Source: Paramacrobiotus richtersi
Lineage: Eukaryota > Tardigrada > Eutardigrada > Parachela > Macrobiotidae
Assembly: GCA_034698045.1 (NCBI GenBank)
Contig: JAQGAU010001209.1
Coordinates: forward strand, 1 to 20,596
Direction: 5' to 3'
Length of the DNA: 20,596 bases
The position numbers and the translations under genes are program-made. The stretch's first letter is position 1, and each line of letters starts with the position of its first letter. Shown here one piece after another: positions 18,992-20,596 of this stretch. The notes beneath the pieces were generated by a model, which was given only the letters and a program-made list of their open reading frames with translations, was not told the DNA's origin and searched no databases.

Positions 18992-19792
18992 ATGGAGGAT
19001 TGGCACTGTCATGGATGTCTAATTCAAGAGCATAACACAAGTTCCACTTCTTGCCCAGTGATCCAGTGTAGCGATCCTTACCACTCCACGGTGTGTCGTA
19101 ACGCTGGTAAAGATGTCTGTGGTACAAGCCAACCAGAGAGAAAAGGTAATTTTCGCTATCCCAACATGGATCAATACGAGAAGCGATTTGCAAGCTTTTC
19201 TGATTGGCCCAGTACAAAACCACAACATCCGAGGGTGATGGCCGAAGCCGGACTTTTTTACACAGGCGAGGACGATAGCGTTCTGTGTTTCTGTTGTGCC
19301 ACACACATAATGTACTGGGACCCTGAGGATGAACCATGGACTTAGCATGCAAAGTGGTCCCCAGAATGCACTTTCCTCATCGGAAAAAAGGATGGAGCCT
19401 TCATCGAACAAGTAGCCGAAACATATGCTGATGAACTCGAAGCGGATATGATAGCTCAGGTAATAAAGAAAGGATTTTACTACATCCACATCACCACAGC
19501 AATTCGCGAACGTCGAAAAAGCTACAATCCCCGCTTTGAAAGTGTTGTGGATCTGGAAGAAGCCGTCAAAGCTGTGCAGTCGAGAGGAAGCAAGTCAGAT
19601 CTTACCATTGATACTGAAAAGCTACGCTGCAAGGTCTGCTTAGAGAAGGAATCGGAAGTCATGTTCCGTCTTTGCGGTCATTTCGCCTGCTGTAGTGAAT
19701 GCTCTGATAAGTTGCGTGTAGGCTATGCAAAACCACCTTGCCCAATATGTCGTACACCCGTTTCCAATACGTTATTCGCATTTATGTGCTGA
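18992..19792 (+). pseudogene. IAP-family BIR-RING gene with an in-frame TAG inside the BIR
   Basis: One frame runs from ATG 18992 to TGA 19790-19792 (265 residues), broken only by TAG at 19343-19345 (codon 118). An in-frame TGA three codons upstream supports the ATG. Residues 1-58 are cysteine-rich and unassigned. The BIR domain starts at about 65 (RFASFSDWP) with MAEAGLFYTG and ligands C99, C102, H119 and C126 in the canonical CX2CX16HX6C spacing. The stop directly precedes H119. The C-terminal RING has C213, C216, C228, H230, C234, C237, C250 and C253, all present, ending in a hydrophobic FAFMC tail. IAPs bind caspases or adaptors through BIR and act as ubiquitin ligases through RING. Without decoding of the TAG the product would be a BIR fragment of 117 residues. 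ATG at codon 153 (19448) could give a RING-only protein. There are no introns, and AATAAA plus an A-run follow, which fits a retrocopy. Origin from an integrated large DNA virus is possible but unsupported by neighbours. Confidence 0.92.
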
Positions 19793-19924
19793 TGAGCTGT
19801 TCATTTTTTCTGTGTACTTTACTCTTTACCATACTACCCTCTGCTTCTGGCTAATACTTAATTCTGATTGTCTCATTGCTAGCATTTGTTTACTGTTTGT
19901 TTGATTGTTTTGGCACTGGAAAAA

Positions 19925-19930
19925 AATAAA
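19925..19930 (+). promoter_or_regulatory. Polyadenylation signal AATAAA for the IAP gene
   Basis: AATAAA lies 133 bases after the IAP stop codon, downstream of a T-rich stretch fit for a 3' UTR. A run of seven A's follows at about 19936-19942, then an A-rich segment. The A-run may mark the former 3' end of a reverse-transcribed message, or simply be composition. Confidence 0.6.
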
Positions 19931-19994
19931 GAATCAAAAAAATGGGAGGGGAAAAATTAATCAAAGAAAGGGGATACATTACCGGTTCGGGTTC

Positions 19995-20029
19995 TCGGTT
20001 CGGTTAAAAAGACCGTGGACCGAAACCGA
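19995..20029. repeat. Inverted repeat TCGGTTCGGT / ACCGAAACCGA
   Basis: 10-bp arms with one bulged A around a 14-base spacer. CCGAAACCG appears again at the right edge of the window (20565-20573), so it may be a dispersed motif. Confidence 0.5.
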
Positions 20030-20033
20030 TCGA

Positions 20034-20115
20034 AATTAGGCGCAAGGGGTTACTACCCTGTTCAAAACTAGGCGCAAGGGGTTATTGTCCTGTTCAAAAT
20101 TAGGCGCAAACGATT
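20034..20115 (+). repeat. 32-bp tandem repeat, two and a half copies
   Basis: AAATTAGGCGCAAGGGGTTA and its close copies start with CGCAA at 20041, 20073 and 20105, exactly 32 bp apart. CCTGTTCAAAA ends the first two units; the third diverges after CGCAAA. There are no spacers, so it is a plain tandem repeat. Confidence 0.85.
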
Positions 20116-20279
20116 AATTCCCTGTGACCACATACTCACTGCCTATCTTCTGCTGCGGGATGGCAAGGTAATGGCGCAGGAAGCAATAAGCGAGGTGTGC
20201 ATTGCATCAGTTGGCCTAAAACAAGCTGTACCAAGGCGGCTTTCTCCTCTAGACACACAGACATCGCTTCGTCGGTTAA

Positions 20280-20313
20280 GGTAGCCCTAAAAGTGTTACC
20301 GTTTTAGGCTACC
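20280..20313. repeat. 12-bp stem hairpin, GGTAGCC(C)TAAAA
   Basis: Left arm 20280-20292 and right arm 20302-20313 pair with a single bulged C, over a 9-base loop (GTGTTACCG). Confidence 0.65.
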
Positions 20314-20319
20314 AAACAA

Positions 20320-20596
20320 ACGGCACGTGGTGCAGTTGAGTGCAGCCTGTTCACAATTTCGACGCGCTGATCATTGGATCCGCCTATCACGAACATCTCG
20401 CACTTCGCCGCATTCAGCTGAGTTGTGAGTGGTATGAGTGTGCATATGAGTTTCTTCCATTAGAGCTTCGACCATTACTAAACGGTACTAATGGAGATAG
20501 TACGAGGGTAGCGATATACTAGCCCTTTTCAGACCTTCACGAATGTGAAGCGGAAAGTAACGGCCCGAAACCGTTATCGGCTCTAGCGCCGTTATC
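20320..20596. other. No recognisable gene; small hairpins at the right edge
   Basis: A 60-codon frame (20340-20522) matches nothing I know. CTTCAC-GAAT-GTGAAG at 20535-20550 and TAACGG...CCGTTA at 20558-20576 form small stems, and CCGTTATC occurs twice in the last 26 bases. This may be the start of another repeat that continues beyond the window. Confidence 0.45.

Noticed and set aside
19019..19489. 156-codon minus-strand frame
   Set aside because: It is the antisense of the BIR-coding part of the IAP gene. The sense strand has clear family motifs, so this is a shadow.
18992..19792. IAP gene taken as evidence of an integrated large DNA virus
   Set aside because: Some viruses carry BIR-RING genes, but no other virus-like gene (polymerase, capsid, packaging protein) was recognised, so an animal gene or retrocopy is the simpler reading.
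20034..20115. Repeats of 32 bp suggestive of a CRISPR array
   Set aside because: The units are contiguous without spacers, diverge quickly and sit next to an animal gene.
1..20596. tRNA or rRNA genes
   Set aside because: I looked for T-arm-like GGTTCRA strings with matching acceptor stems and for conserved rRNA cores, and found none convincing.

Overview
This looks like nuclear DNA of an animal, most likely an invertebrate. The best evidence is a 265-residue inhibitor-of-apoptosis-type gene (one BIR domain plus a C-terminal RING) at the right end. Around it are transposon-derived protein fragments, long stretches without a gene, and many degenerate tandem and inverted repeats. There is no operon structure and I found no rRNA, tRNA or CRISPR array. 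I cannot name the species.

Left part (1-4.7 kb): the first 78 codons of an unrecognised acidic protein run off the left edge on the minus strand. About 2.3 kb without a recognisable gene follows, then a strong inverted repeat at 2631-2781 with a perfect 20-bp core. The next stretch holds a decayed Pif1/Helitron-type helicase: clear motifs V and VI at 3551-3679, a possible motif III 600 bp upstream, and P-loop-like sequences downstream at 4383-4467.

Middle part (4.7-12 kb): repeats dominate. A dispersed repeat lies on the plus strand at 3203-3375 and on the minus strand at 5165-5690. A 31-bp tandem array fills 6491-6765. Two head-on copies of a probable hAT-transposase C-terminal tail form a 230-bp inverted repeat at 7105-7690. 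A 22-bp palindrome, a 400-bp pyrimidine-rich tract and GCGCGAGA dyad repeats fill 9.8-10.4 kb. At 11.05-11.59 kb GTATTC recurs every 10-11 bp, the DNA helical pitch, in three blocks of alternating orientation.

Right part (12-20.6 kb): 12-18.9 kb has no gene I can name, only a few weak coding-like stretches. At 18,992-19,792 is the BIR-RING gene. All its zinc ligands are present, but an in-frame TAG falls immediately before the zinc-binding histidine of the BIR. It has no introns and is followed by AATAAA and a short A-run, so a processed retrocopy is plausible. A 32-bp tandem repeat and small hairpins follow.

The genes do not form a pathway. The window reads as accessory, repeat-rich genome in which one recently disabled or recoded IAP gene and several transposon relics are embedded.
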